A stretch of 64,000 bases of DNA from Palaemon carinicauda. Taxonomy: Eukaryota; Arthropoda; Malacostraca; Decapoda; Palaemonidae. The DNA is taken from assembly GCF_036898095.1 (NCBI RefSeq), contig NC_090725.1, positions 322,487,083 through 322,551,082 on the forward strand, written 5' to 3'. Shown in pieces: positions 18,376-29,335 of this stretch. Numbering within the stretch: the first letter of the stretch is position 1; each line of letters starts with the position of its first letter. The notes beneath the pieces were generated by a model. It was given only the letters and a program-made list of their open reading frames with translations. It made no database searches and was not told the DNA's origin. The position numbers were made by a program, and so were the translations under genes.

Positions 18376-20634
18376 GTGACTAGTTCTCCAGCCATGTATG
18401 ACATCCATCTTGGCATATTTATATGTTTCTGTTACTTCTCCTTTGCTGCCTCGAGGATGGCCCTGTCACCAGTGCTATGCTGACATGCCATATCCTTACT
18501 GCTTTTGAGGATGAAAACCATGAAGTCTTTTTAACATTACTGGTTTTTGCAGGATCAGGTAGGCATTCAACAGTACCTGGAAGATAAAATGTATGCCAGG
18601 TTTATAGTTCAAGTAGCTGATCTACCATGTTAATGTTGCCCATCATACTGTTATATTTCCTACTTATCCACATAGTATGTTTTCCATTTCTTTACCAAGC
18701 CAATAGTATACAGAGTTGTCAGTGTTTTGACCTTCTTCTTGTGTATGTACTTGACGACGAGTCTTGTCCTTCTTGGCAAAATTTGACTGGTGTCTGAAGA
18801 GTTTTTCGGTTATCAGTTTCTTGAGTGGTCCCCTGCAAGCTTGTACATTCTGTAGTGGAAAGCTGAAACTTTGCAATCATTTGCTGAGATTGGAAACCTG
18901 ACGGCAGTCGCTAACTGCAATTATTCTCCTTCTCCCATACAAACATACCTTCCTGAGGGAAACAAGTTTGCAGGTCTCTTGTTTCTCTTTGCAAGAGTTT
19001 CTCAGTTACATATGAGTGCCTGGGTCATGTAAGAAATGAAGGTGTCGATGTTTTCATAGAATGTAACAAGTTAGGTTTTTGAAACAAGCTTAAGTCATCA
19101 AGTCATGCATTCAAATGAGGACAGACCATTGTAGTACAGTGTCCTCAAGTTTCAGTGGACAACTGAAGCAGAGTTTTATTGCTATGAAACATTTGTTTAG
19201 ATTCTTTATAAAGAAGGATATTTTTTGCTTATATTTTAAAATGAGGAAACTTTGTGAATTTTCATTTATGTCCAAATAAAGGGACATGTTATGAATTGTT
19301 TGTTTAAACATTGGTGTATTTGAACTGTTTTGAGGCTTTTAACTTTGCGATGAACACAAGGTCTCTTAATGTAGTGGTGATGTATTGAAATATCTTTGCG
19401 TATTATAATGTGTATAAAAATTTTGTAAAATCGGCATAAAATGTCAGGAATTATTTCACGGTAAATATGAAAACATTTAGCATTTTTTTCAAGATTTTAT
19501 GACTTATATTTTTTAACATACATGATGTTAACTTTGAGAAATAGGTACACGACAGTGTTATTTGCCCATTGCACGACATGTAAAGAGTATTGAAAAGTAA
19601 ACTAGACATATTTCAGAATGGAAAAATATGTAAAAGTTAGAGAGAAGAAGTGAAAAGCAGAAAGTTTCAAATAGAGATGCTGGCATGTTTGGTGAAGAAT
19701 AATCAACCACTCAGTGTATCAGGAATCTTTAAAACAGCTTTTTTTCATCATTATGTTGCCAGGAAACTTATAAAGTGATCTATCTAGCAGATAAGTGTAA
19801 TTACTATTCGCCGAGGCACATTTTTTATTAAGTGTAAGTTACACTTTAGGGTCTTTGTTACTTATGAAAGTTTGCCACTTAACATAGTCATACCACCAAA
19901 AGAGAGAAGTATCGCTGATGGATTTTTTTAAACTGCTGAAATTTCTGATTGTGTTGTGTTTATTAGCATGTTTTTTAACAATCCGTTTGTTTAAAAAGAG
20001 TAGCCATTTTACGAGAACCTTAGTTATCTTGGCTGTATTGATTCCTTTTTCAATCTTAAGGTTTTTTATACCAGTTTTATTTATTTGATTTTGAGGATTT
20101 AATTGACAAAAGGGTCCAGTTCCATTTGTTATTGTCAAAATAATCTTAAAATTCTGGTGATATTAGCTAGCAATCCTGATACCGGTGTCTCATATGTCAG
20201 TAACAATTCTTGTAGTGTTGGGGGAAGGGATCTCACACAAGGAGAAAAATACTAATATAATACAGTATCAATGTTTACTAACTCTACAGAAGAGAACAGA
20301 TGAATTAGTTATACAGTACATCACATATTACCAAAATTCAGTTTGAACAAAGTTTCATATGCAATTTTTATAGTTGTTTGCATTATCATAATATGAGTCC
20401 TTTTGTGTACATGGTATCTTCCTAAGAATAAGTTTTTTGTATGTCAAAACTAATTTATTTTACATCAAATGAACATCTGAAGAACATACCCATTAGCAAT
20501 AGAGCATTCGTAATCGAGATCTGGCCACTGTAGTGAGTTTGTCTGTGAAAGGGTGATGTTGCCTAATGTACTTGAGGCTCGTTAGAACTGCTGAGTAGTC
20601 ATACTCCAACACGGAAACTATGGGTAAAATAAAT
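18376..20634. other. AT-rich DNA, no gene recognised
   Basis: Low-complexity AT-rich sequence with only short random frames (66-99 codons) lacking domain character. No RNA gene seen. Confidence 0.6.
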
Positions 20635-20815
20635 TTTTCAATATTAAACTTAGCCTGTGATCATATAAGCTGCAACTCTGTTGCTCGACAGAAAAACCTA
20701 CGGTCAAAATACGCCAGCGATCGCTATGCAGGTGGGGGTGTACATCAACAGCGCCATCTGTCGAGCAGGTACTTAGTACTCCAAGTAAACAAAGAACCAA
20801 TTTTCTCTCTGTCGG
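20635..20815 (+). repeat. Left ITR of element 3
   Basis: Inverted match to 26985-27160, with AGCGATCGCT near 20717-20726 and 'gcgccatctgtcgagcagg'. The private end motif 'gtgatcatataagctgc' is matched in its own ICR and right end. Confidence 0.9.
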
Positions 20816-21003
20816 GCTACCGGCAGGACCTACTAATACGCTGTTACTAACTGGATTTGTTTTCACAACTATTTGGTGAAGTACACTATTCTAGTTTTGA
20901 GCTTTCGCTATGCAGGTGTTTTATCTTCATCTCAAAACTTGAACTCGTTTTGGATAGATTTAATTATGGTGCTAAGAGAGTATGGACTCTCTTTCACTTT
21001 TAA

Positions 21004-22015
21004 ATGGCCGACCCTTCCCTTAGACGGAAGTGTGTTTAGGTTTTTAGTAATTTTGCTTAACACGTTATAGATCTATATATTTTATATCTCTCCGCCTTTA
21101 TTAGGCCTCTTCGATTAACTTTCCATTTATTATAAACATATAAAAATAAATTTTTATGTTTTGTTTATATGCGACCTTTCCTGATAGTAGGTGGTCCTAA
21201 CTTGGAACCGAAGTTAATCAACGTTGAGCCCGTTATATCGTATTTAGCCTTTAAAGAATTTAAAACTTTTTAAATTTAATGTTTTATGAAAGAATTTCTT
21301 TGATAGTCTTCGTACTGTTTTCAAAGATGAACTAACGTTTAGTTTTTTAGACTACGCAGTTGTTGACGTTCAGAACGTTCAACATGCGCTCTATCGTTAC
21401 GATAGAGAGAGAGTGTATCACTGTTTCACTTTGCAGTAAGAGTAAATCGATTCTGACGTTTCGTTCATTCTTTCTTAGCTTAAATGTTTTAAATTCTAAA
21501 TTAAAGGAACTTTTTATTTGGAAAACCTTTCAGTTTTTTCCTTTAGTCAAATAACATGTTTTTTTGACGATATATAATTGGGCTCTTCTCTTAGGTGCGA
21601 AATCAAGAGAGAAAGAGAGAGAGAGATAGAGACGGAGGGAGAGAGAGGAGAGAAAACGTTCCGTTCAAGCGGGTAACGTTGTTCTCGTGTTACTCTCCGC
21701 CCTAGTCGCTGTACGGGGAAGAAGGTAAAACGTTTCTAGGGTTTTATTCTTGTCCCCAGGCTATGTGCGGTGAGAGATTGTAAACGTAGTTTATTTGAAC
21801 TAGTGTTTAGTCTCTTTCCCAGCCACTGAATTTTTTATCTTTATATATGTTTTCTGTTTTTTGCTAGTATTAATGAGCTGCATTATACGACTGATTTCGC
21901 AATTACTACCTTTTAATGAAGGGTAGAATTGCGTGTTTCAGGTAGAAATCAGTAAAAGTTTCGATTTCAGTGAAATCAGTGCAAAACAGAAAATCGAAGT
22001 GATAAAGTGATATGC
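21004..22015 (+). other. Replacement segment at the gag 5' end of element 3
   Basis: Starts at an ATG equivalent to the element 2 Gag start (MADPS is kept) but hits TAG after 11 codons. About 1 kb of AT-rich sequence then occupies the place of the Cys-motif region of gag. It contains a perfect CTCTATCG-TTA-CGATAGAG hairpin (21389-21407), a GA-rich tract (about 21605-21655) and a CGCAATT...AATTGCG stem-loop (about 21897-21935). Gag homology resumes at 'gcgcaaagtgtt' near 22014. The same segment is in elements 4 and 5. Confidence 0.75.
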
Positions 22016-22820
22016 GCAAAGTGTTACAGTGTTGCGTCCGAGGGTTCGTCTGTTCGTGCCTGTCGTTCACCTAGTCCGGGACCTCTTGCAAGCTCCCAAG
22101 CCCAGGGGAGAAGTAATGTCGAACGACTTATGGGTTCGTCAGGCCTTGATCAACGAACCGACGTTTCCCTCCGTGGTTTCGGGCGTATCTACCCAAGATC
22201 GCCCCACCCACACAAAGACGAGAGAGCCCATTTATTTCTCGTCTGCGGAAGAGGTTTCTCGTAAGAAACCATGGACCAAGGTCTCGCAGCTTATTAAGCG
22301 CAAGTCGGTCCCTTCCGCGCAAGTCCAACGGCCCAGTTGTAGCCACTGGGTCAGTTCGGACTCGCTGCAGTCTTCCGACGACTGCTCACCTCCTAAGAGA
22401 GGCAAAGCGGTACCGCATCAGGCAGTCACACCGTCTGTTGCCGCACCTGCTCCTGTAGACCCTAAGTGGTCTTTGCTGCAGACCATGCAGTCTCAGTTAA
22501 CGTCATTGATGCGGGACTTTCGTGCGGAGAAGGTTGACACTGCACCAACCTCTAGCCTACAACCAACACGGTTGTGAGTCCTGTGGACGCTGAGGCGACC
22601 TTCTGCCGCACTCCAACTGAGAGAGTCCCGCCACCCATGCGTTCCAGTGTACCCTGCTAGCCGCATGTTGACGTTCAGTAACGCACGGAACCTTCCGTTG
22701 ACGTTCGCGAGGTACAACAACAGTCTAAGTTGTTTTGTTTTGACGCGGTGCGTCAACCTCCGCATTCTAGAGTTGTTTTGACTGCTCAGTATAGACAGTC
22801 AAAGCAGTCTCGAGTGAACA

Positions 22821-23040
22821 CTGTATGTCCTCACGCACCTGTTGTGGTTGACAGTTCAGTTGTTGACAGTTCACAGACTGTCAAGCAGTTACATGACGTT
22901 GCCTTCTGGTCTGCTACTAATGCACCAGTGCTGTATGTCCTCACGCACCTGTTGTGGTTGACAGTTCAGTTGTTGACAGTTCACAGACTGTCAAGCAGTT
23001 ACATGACGTTGCCTTCTGGTCTGCTACTAATGCACCAGTG
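22821..23040 (+). repeat. 110-bp tandem duplication in element 3
   Basis: 22821-22930 and 22931-23040 are identical over 110 bp (ctgtatgtcc...accagtg). Elements 4 and 5 have one copy, so this is a recent event private to this copy. Confidence 0.95.
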
Positions 23041-23760
23041 AGAGACTCACTGAGATAACCTAGCTTTTATCGGACAAGGTTCCTGTAGATGAGAAAGTGC
23101 TGTTCTCCCTCCTACTGATATTCCCTTGAGGACTCTGTCATTTGGAGAGGAGCCTTAAGCTGCTTTGCCTCCTATGGACTTTAATTAAATCATGATGATT
23201 TTTTAAGGATCTTCGTCCGGATCTTGTCACTGCTGCTCCTCGTTCGCCTAAACGTCAGAACTTACACTAGGCCTAGCTACTTCGAAGCCGTTGTTTTTAA
23301 GCTAGTGCTCTCTCGCTCTCCTAGAGAGCGTTACGTTGGCTAGGCGACTGGTTTTTGCACCAGGAGGAGTTTTAGGGATACAGCCTTTGATTTCCCTTCT
23401 TTTAAACTGGCTTATAGAGCGAGAGTCTGATAGGACACGAGAGAAGTTCTCGGCTTGGGAGTTCATGCCTCTGCCCAGATAGACTTCTCAATTCTGGTAG
23501 ACTCGCCCTGGCGCCTAGCCAGGAGACGCTCCAAGTTGTTTACAGGTCAACTTCTCAACTTTTGTCGAGCCTTTGAAGTTTTGCTGTACTATTATGTCAC
23601 ACATAACAAGGCTTTCAGGGATGGTAAATGGTTCCGCCTCAGTCGCTAACCCCGTCTGTTGCCACACCTGCTCCTGTAGACCCTAAATGGGCTTTGCTGC
23701 AAGACATGCAGTCCAAGCTTGCGTCCTTGATAGAGGACTTAAATGCGGAGAAGAACCTTC

Positions 23761-23940
23761 TGGCCAACAACCTTTCAACCGGTTGGTTGTGCGCCCTGTT
23801 GACGCTGAGGTAACCTACTCGCGTCTGCCAGTTGAGGTGGTTCCTCCTTCTGGCCAACAACCTTCCAACCGGTCGGTTGTGCGCCCTGTTGACGCTGAGG
23901 TAACCTACTCGCGTCTGCCAGTTGAGGTGGTTCCTCCACC
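23761..23940 (+). repeat. 90-bp tandem duplication in element 3
   Basis: 23761-23850 and 23851-23940 are near-identical (tggccaacaacctt...gttcctcc). Elements 4 and 5 have one copy. Confidence 0.93.
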
Positions 23941-24335
23941 GATGCGACCCAGTGTGGGTTGCCAGTCGCACGTTGACGTTAAGCGACGCTCGGAGGTGGT
24001 TGTTGACGTTCTGGACGTTCAACAACCAGCAGAGGTGACTTGTTGTGACTCAGTGCGTCAACCTCAGCAACCCGGTAGGGTGTTGACTGCACAACCCAGA
24101 CAGTCTAGACAGTTTCGGGTTGACGCTGTACTTCCTCGCGCACTCATGGTTGTTGACAGTTCACAGACTGTGCAGCAGTGCCATGATATTGCGTCCGGCT
24201 CCGTCACGCATCCACCAGTGCGACCGGATTCAGCGAGTCAGACGTTGCCCACTCCGTTGCCGTTTCCTCATCAGTTTCGGATGAGGAACCCTCTGATGAG
24301 GACGTTGCTGAACAAGACGATCAGCCCCCAGCCCT

Positions 24336-25269
24336 GCTATCCATCCAGAAGATGCTGAAGAAGGAACGCTGCCCAGTCAGGCTGTGGATGAGTCTGGTAG
24401 GGACACTGTCATCCGTGGATCAATTTGTGTCACTAGGAAGACTACACCTCCGTCCTCTTCTATACCATCTAGCTTTTCACTGGAAAAAGGACAAGACGCT
24501 AGAAGCGGTCTCGATCCCGGTTTCCGGAAAGACAAAGTCTTGTCTGACTTGGTGAAAGGACTATATCAACCTTAGAGAGGGTCTTCCCCTGACTGTTCAG
24601 ACTCCCAACCACGTTCTCTTCTCGGACGCATCGGACGTAGGCTGGGGTGCGACATTAGACGGTCGGGAATGCTCGGGATTATGGAACTCGAGTCAAAGGA
24701 CAATGCATTTCAACTGCAAGGAGCTACTGGCAGTACGTCTGACCTGGAAAAGCTTCAGGTCTCTCCTTCAAGGCAAAGTGGTGGAGGTGAACTTGGACAA
24801 CACCACGGCTTTGGCGTACATCTCCAAGCAAGGAGGGACCTACTCTCTGACATTGTACGAGATCGCAAGGGACCTCCTCACCTGGTCAAAAGGTCTAGAC
24901 ATATCACTAGTAACGAGGTTCATCCAAGGCAACTTGAATGTCATGGCAGATTGTCTCAGTCGGAAGGGACAAATAATTCCAACAGAATGGACCCTCCACA
25001 AGGATGTATGCAAGAGACTTTGGGCCACCTGGGGCCAGCCAACCATAGATCTCTTCGCAACCTCGATGACCAAGAGGCTCCCAATATTTTGCTCACCAAT
25101 CCCGGACCCAGCAGCAGTTCATATAGATGCCTTTCTACTAGATTGGTCACATCTAGATCTATATGCATTCCCTCCGTTCAAGATTGTCAACAAGGTACTG
25201 CAGAAGTTCGCCTCTCACGAAGGGACAAGGTTGACGCTAGTTGCTTCCCTCTGGCCCACGAGAGAATGA
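24336..25269 (+). pseudogene. RT thumb/RNase H remnant, element 3
   Basis: Joins gag directly to the RT sequence equivalent to element 2 from about 13185 (LLVIQKMLKRERC), so fingers and palm with YLDD are missing. An in-frame TGA replaces a Trp codon (acttgg-TGA) at about 24555. Downstream the RNase H frame is otherwise readable: SDASDVGWGA, CKELLAV, NLDNTTALAY, VMADCLSR, DLFATSMTKRLP. It ends at a TGA after LWPTRE. Confidence 0.88.
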
Positions 25270-26447
25270 CTCACCGAGGTACTTCGATGGCTAGTAGACG
25301 TTCCCAGAACACTTCCCCTAAGGGTGGACCTTCTACGTCAGCCACGCGTAAAGAAGGTACACCAAGGCCTCCACGCTCTTCATCTGACTGCCTTCAGACT
25401 ATCGAAAGACTCTCGAGAGCTAGAGGCTTTTCGAAGGAGGCAGCCAGAGCGATTGCTAGAGCAAGGAGAACATCCACCCTTAGAGTCTACCAATCGAAGT
25501 GGGAAATCTTCCGAAACTGGTGCAAGTCAGTATCCGTATCCTCGACCAGTACCTCTGTAACTCAAATAGCTGACTTTCTCTTATATCTGAGGAAAGAACG
25601 ATCTCTTTCAGCTCCCACTATCAAGGGTTACAGAAGCATGTTGGCATCAGTCTTCCGTCACAGAGGCTTAGATCTTTCCAACAATAAAGATCTACAGGAC
25701 CTCCTTAAGTCTTTTGAGACCACGAAGGAGCGTCGTTTGGTTACACCTGGTTGGAATTTAGACGTAGTACTAAGATTCCTTATGTCAGACAGGTTCGAAC
25801 CGCTACAATCAGCCTCCCTGAAAGATCTCACCTTAAAGACTCTTTTCCTGATATGCTTAGCCACAGCTAAAAGAGTCAGTGAGATTCATGCCTTCAGCAA
25901 GAACATCGGATTCTCATCCGAAACGGCTACATGTTCTACAACTTGGTTTTCTAGCCAAACACGAGCTGCCTTCTCGGCCTTGACCAATATCGTTCGATAT
26001 TCCAAACTTATCGTATGGTTGGAAATGAACTAGAAAGAGTCTTATGTCCAGTAAGAGCTCTTAAGTTCTATTTAAAAACCTTTACGAGGCCCGTCTGAAG
26101 CTTTATGGTGTTCAGTTAAGCATCCATCTTTGCCTATGTCAAAGAATGCTTTATCCTATTTTATCAGACTGTTAATACGAGAAGATCATTCCCATCTGAA
26201 TGAGGAAGACCAAGCTTTGCTGAAGGTAAGGACACACGAAGTTAGAGCTGTCGCAACTTTCGTGGCCTTTAAACAAAATAGATCTCTGCAAAGTATAATC
26301 GACGCAACCTATTGGAAAAGCAAATCAGTGTTCGCGTCTTTTTATCTTAAGAATGTCCAGTCTCTTTACGAGAACTGCTACACTCTGGGACCATTCGTAG
26401 CAACGAGTGCAGTAGTGGGTGAGGGCTCAACCACTACAATTCCCTAA
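24987..26447 (+). pseudogene. Tyrosine recombinase pseudogene, element 3
   Basis: Equivalent to the element 2 recombinase from its ATG. The core-binding part and box I (ATAKRVSEI) are kept. The frame then breaks near 25930 (a base lost in 'tgttctacaacttgg') and near 26010-26040, where a 2-base difference is shared with elements 4 and 5. The 3' part resumes at 26130-26447 with H-E-V-R, YWKSKS and FYLKN. Catalytic residues survive but not in one frame. Confidence 0.88.
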
Positions 26448-26851
26448 TTCCATAACCTTTTTAATCTTTCTCTTGAAATGTTTTATTATTGTTTTTGGGT
26501 TGTCCGGAAGGCTAAGAAGCCTTTCGCATCCTACTTGATTTGGCGGGTGGTCAAAGTCATTTCTTGAGAAGCGCCTAGATTAGAGGTTTTGATGAGGTCC
26601 TGTTGTATGGGTTGCAACCCTTGATACTTCAGATCCTAGGGGTCGCTCAGCATCCTAAGAGGATCGCGAGGCTCCGTAAGGAAGACGTACTTAAAAAGGC
26701 AGAGTAATTGTTCAAGTCGACTTCCTTACCAGGTACTTATTTATTTTATGTTTGTTATTTTGAATAACTGCTAAAATGAAATACAAAATACTTAGCTCAT
26801 AATAATGTAAACATATTTTGCTGGTCTCTACCCACCACCCTGGGTGTGAAT

Positions 26852-26945
26852 CAGCTTATATGATCACCGGCTAAGTTTAATATTGAAAAATGTTATTTTT
26901 ATTAATAAAATAAATTTTTGAATATACTTACCTGGTGATCATATA
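26852..26945 (+). repeat. ICR of element 3
   Basis: 'cagcttatatgatcaccggc' plus 'tgttatttttattaataaaa...', complementary to the left and right outer ends of this copy, joined at AAAA. Confidence 0.9.
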
Positions 26946-26984
26946 TTAAAGGACCCTCCCTTCCTCCCCAATAGAGACCCAGTG

Positions 26985-27186
26985 GACCGAGGAGAAAATT
27001 GGTTCTTTGTTTACTTGGAGTACTAAGTACCTGCTCGACAGATGGCGCTGTTGATGTACACCCCCACCTGCATAGTGATCGCTGGCGTATTTTGACCGTA
27101 GGTTTTTTTGTCGAGCAACAGAGTTGCAGCTTATATGATCACCGGGTAAGTATATTCAAAAATTTATTTTATTAATAAAAATAACA
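26985..27186 (+). repeat. Right ITR of element 3
   Basis: Inverted copy of 20635-20815 plus a terminal extension. The palindrome is altered to AGTGATCGCT here, while the left end keeps AGCGATCGCT. Confidence 0.9.
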
Positions 27187-27638
27187 TATTTTAAATGAGA
27201 CAAACTGTATCATGAAGTTCCATTTTCTAAATAGTTCCATATTACTACAGTAATGTTCTTTAATACATAACAGTTAATGACCGTTTTATAAAGAATTACC
27301 CACGATAACTATAGTTTAACAATAAGCCACATCACTTTACAGTAATACTTCTTGATACGAAAGTTTCTGTATTCGAAATATTCATCATACGAAACGATCA
27401 TACAAATATATTTTCGCCTCATATTACAAAAAAATACTCGGGATACAAAACAAAATTTGTGCAGTCAAGTTAGGTATATTGAGTGATTCAAATGTATTTG
27501 TATTTGGCTCAACAGTATTTCATTCTATTTCATTATACGAAAAACTTGTGACGAAAGCCACTCCAGAACAAATTCAAATCATATCCTGATGTATTACTGG
27601 ATATGATTTTTGTAGCTTCTAAATTTCTCAAAACATGT
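27187..27638. other. Spacer between elements 3 and 4
   Basis: About 450 bp of AT-rich sequence with no frame or repeat recognised. Confidence 0.7.
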
Positions 27639-27805
27639 TTTTCAATATTTAACTTAGCCGGTGATTATAATAGCTGCAACTCTGTTGCTCGACAGAAAAA
27701 CTCTACGTAAAAATTCGCCAGCGATCGCTACACAGGTAGGGGGTGTACTCAACAGCGCCATCTGTCGTTCAGATACCCATTACTCATTATAAACAAAGAA
27801 CTCAA

Positions 27806-27810
<5 letters not shown>

Positions 27811-27887
<77 letters not shown>

Positions 27888-28039
27888 TCCTTAAAATGGG
27901 TTATTAGCTCAGAATATAAGAAATGAACACAACTGTGTAAAAAAAAGAATCTTGAAACAATTACTAGGCGGAAGACATAAGTCGACATCGGGTAATCCCC
28001 GGGGATTGTTTCTTTTCCTAATCCGGGAACTCTCACGTA

Positions 28040-28080
<41 letters not shown>

Positions 28081-28129
28081 CTTACACAAGGTAAGGCAAT
28101 CTATACAGACAGACAGACAGACAGACAGC
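27811..28129 (+). repeat. Microsatellite-bounded insertion: (CT)n, (GA)n and (GACA)n
   Basis: (CT)n at about 27810-27884, (GA)n at about 28043-28075 and (GACA)n at about 28108-28129, enclosing unique sequence. Elements 3 and 5 have only 'tctctctgtcg' here, so about 310 bp was gained in this copy at a CT-rich seed just inside the ITR. Confidence 0.9.
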
Positions 28130-28316
28130 TACCGGCAAGACCTACTAATTCGCTGTTGCTAACTGGATTTGTTTTCACAACTATTTGGTGAAGTACACTA
28201 TTCTAGTTTTGAGCTTTCGCTATGCAGGTGTTTTATCTTCATCTTAAAACTTGAACTCGTTTTGGATAGATTTAATTATGGTGACAAAGAGAGTATGGAC
28301 TTTCTTTCACTTTTAA

Positions 28317-29335
28317 ATGGCCGACCCTTCCCTTAGACGGAAGTGTGTTTAGGCTTTTAGTAATTATCTTATCACGTTATAGATTTTCCTATATATATTT
28401 TATATCTCTCCGCCTTTATTAGGCCTCTTCGATTAACTTTCCATTTTTTATAAAAATATAAAAATAAATTTTAATGCTTTGTTCATATAGAACTTTCCTG
28501 AGAGTAGGCGGTCCTAACTTGGAAACCGAAGTTAATCAACGTTGAGCCCTTTATATCGTCTTTAGCTTTTAAAGAGCTAAGGATTTAAAACTTTTTAAAT
28601 GTAATTTTTTATGAAAGAATTTCTTTGATAGTCTTCGTACTGTTTTCAAAGATGAACTAACGTTTAGTTTTTTATGCTACGCAGTTGTTGACGTTCAACA
28701 TGCGCTCTATCGTTACGATAGAGAGAGAGTGTATCACGGTTTCACTTTGCAGTAAGAGTAAATCGATTCTGACGTTTTGTTCATTCTTTCTTAGCTTAAA
28801 TGTTTTAAATTCTAATTTAAAGGAACTTTTTATTTGAAAAACCTTTCAGTTTTTTCCTTTAGTCAAATAACATGTTTTTTTGACGATATATAATTGGGCT
28901 CTTCTCTTAGGTGCGAAATCAAGAGAGAAAGAGAGAGAGAGATAGAGACGGAGGGAGAGAGAGGAGAGAAAACGTTCCGTTCAAGCGGGTAACGTTGTTT
29001 CTCGTGTTACTCACGTCCCTAGTCGCTGTACGGGGAGGAAGGATAAAACGTTTTTAGGTTTTTATTCTCGTCCCCAGGCTATGTGCGGTGAGAGATTGAA
29101 AACGTAGTTATATGAACTAGTGTTTAGTCTCTTTCCCAGCCACTGATTTTTCTTTTTATCTTAGAATATGTTTTCTGTTTTTTGCTGGTATTATGAGCTT
29201 GCATTATACGACTAATTTCGCAATTACTACCTTTTAATGAAGGGTAGAATTGCATGTTTCAGGTAGAAATAAGTGCAAAACAGAAAATCGAAGTGATAAA
29301 GTGATATGCGCAAAGTGTTACAGTGTTGCGTCCGA
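28317..29335 (+). other. Replacement segment at the gag 5' end of element 4
   Basis: Orthologous to 21004-22015. It has the MADPS start followed by TAG, the CTCTATCG/CGATAGAG hairpin at 28705-28723, the GA-rich tract and the AATTGC stem-loop. A 32-bp direct repeat (gcgcaaagtgttacag...) is private to this copy at the 3' junction (29308-29371). Confidence 0.72.

Larger units (their letters stand above)
22016..24335 (+). pseudogene. Gag remnant with duplicated mid-segment, element 3
   Basis: 22016-23630 resembles the element 2 gag from about 10365 to 11900 with many stops and indels. 23633-24335 then repeats the gag mid-region: TPSVAAPAPVDPKW near 22430 recurs as TPSVATPAPVDPKW near 23640. Recombination or template switching evidently joined two gag pieces. 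No Cys motif and no intact core; non-functional as Gag. Confidence 0.8.
20635..27186 (+). mobile_element. Defective DIRS-like element, family B2 (element 3)
   Basis: Complete ends, ITRs (20635-20815 and 26985-27186) and ICR (26852-26945), but a non-autonomous interior. The gag 5' part is replaced, gag segments are duplicated, the RT palm is deleted, RNase H carries a TGA and the recombinase is frameshifted. Elements 4 and 5 share these lesions. The right-end flank is 'ataaca-tatttt' rather than TTTT, so the target core here may have been TATT or the junction has mutated. Confidence 0.92.

Noticed and set aside
27749..28191. Arg/Glu repeat ORFs
   Set aside because: Translations of CT/GA microsatellites in element 4.
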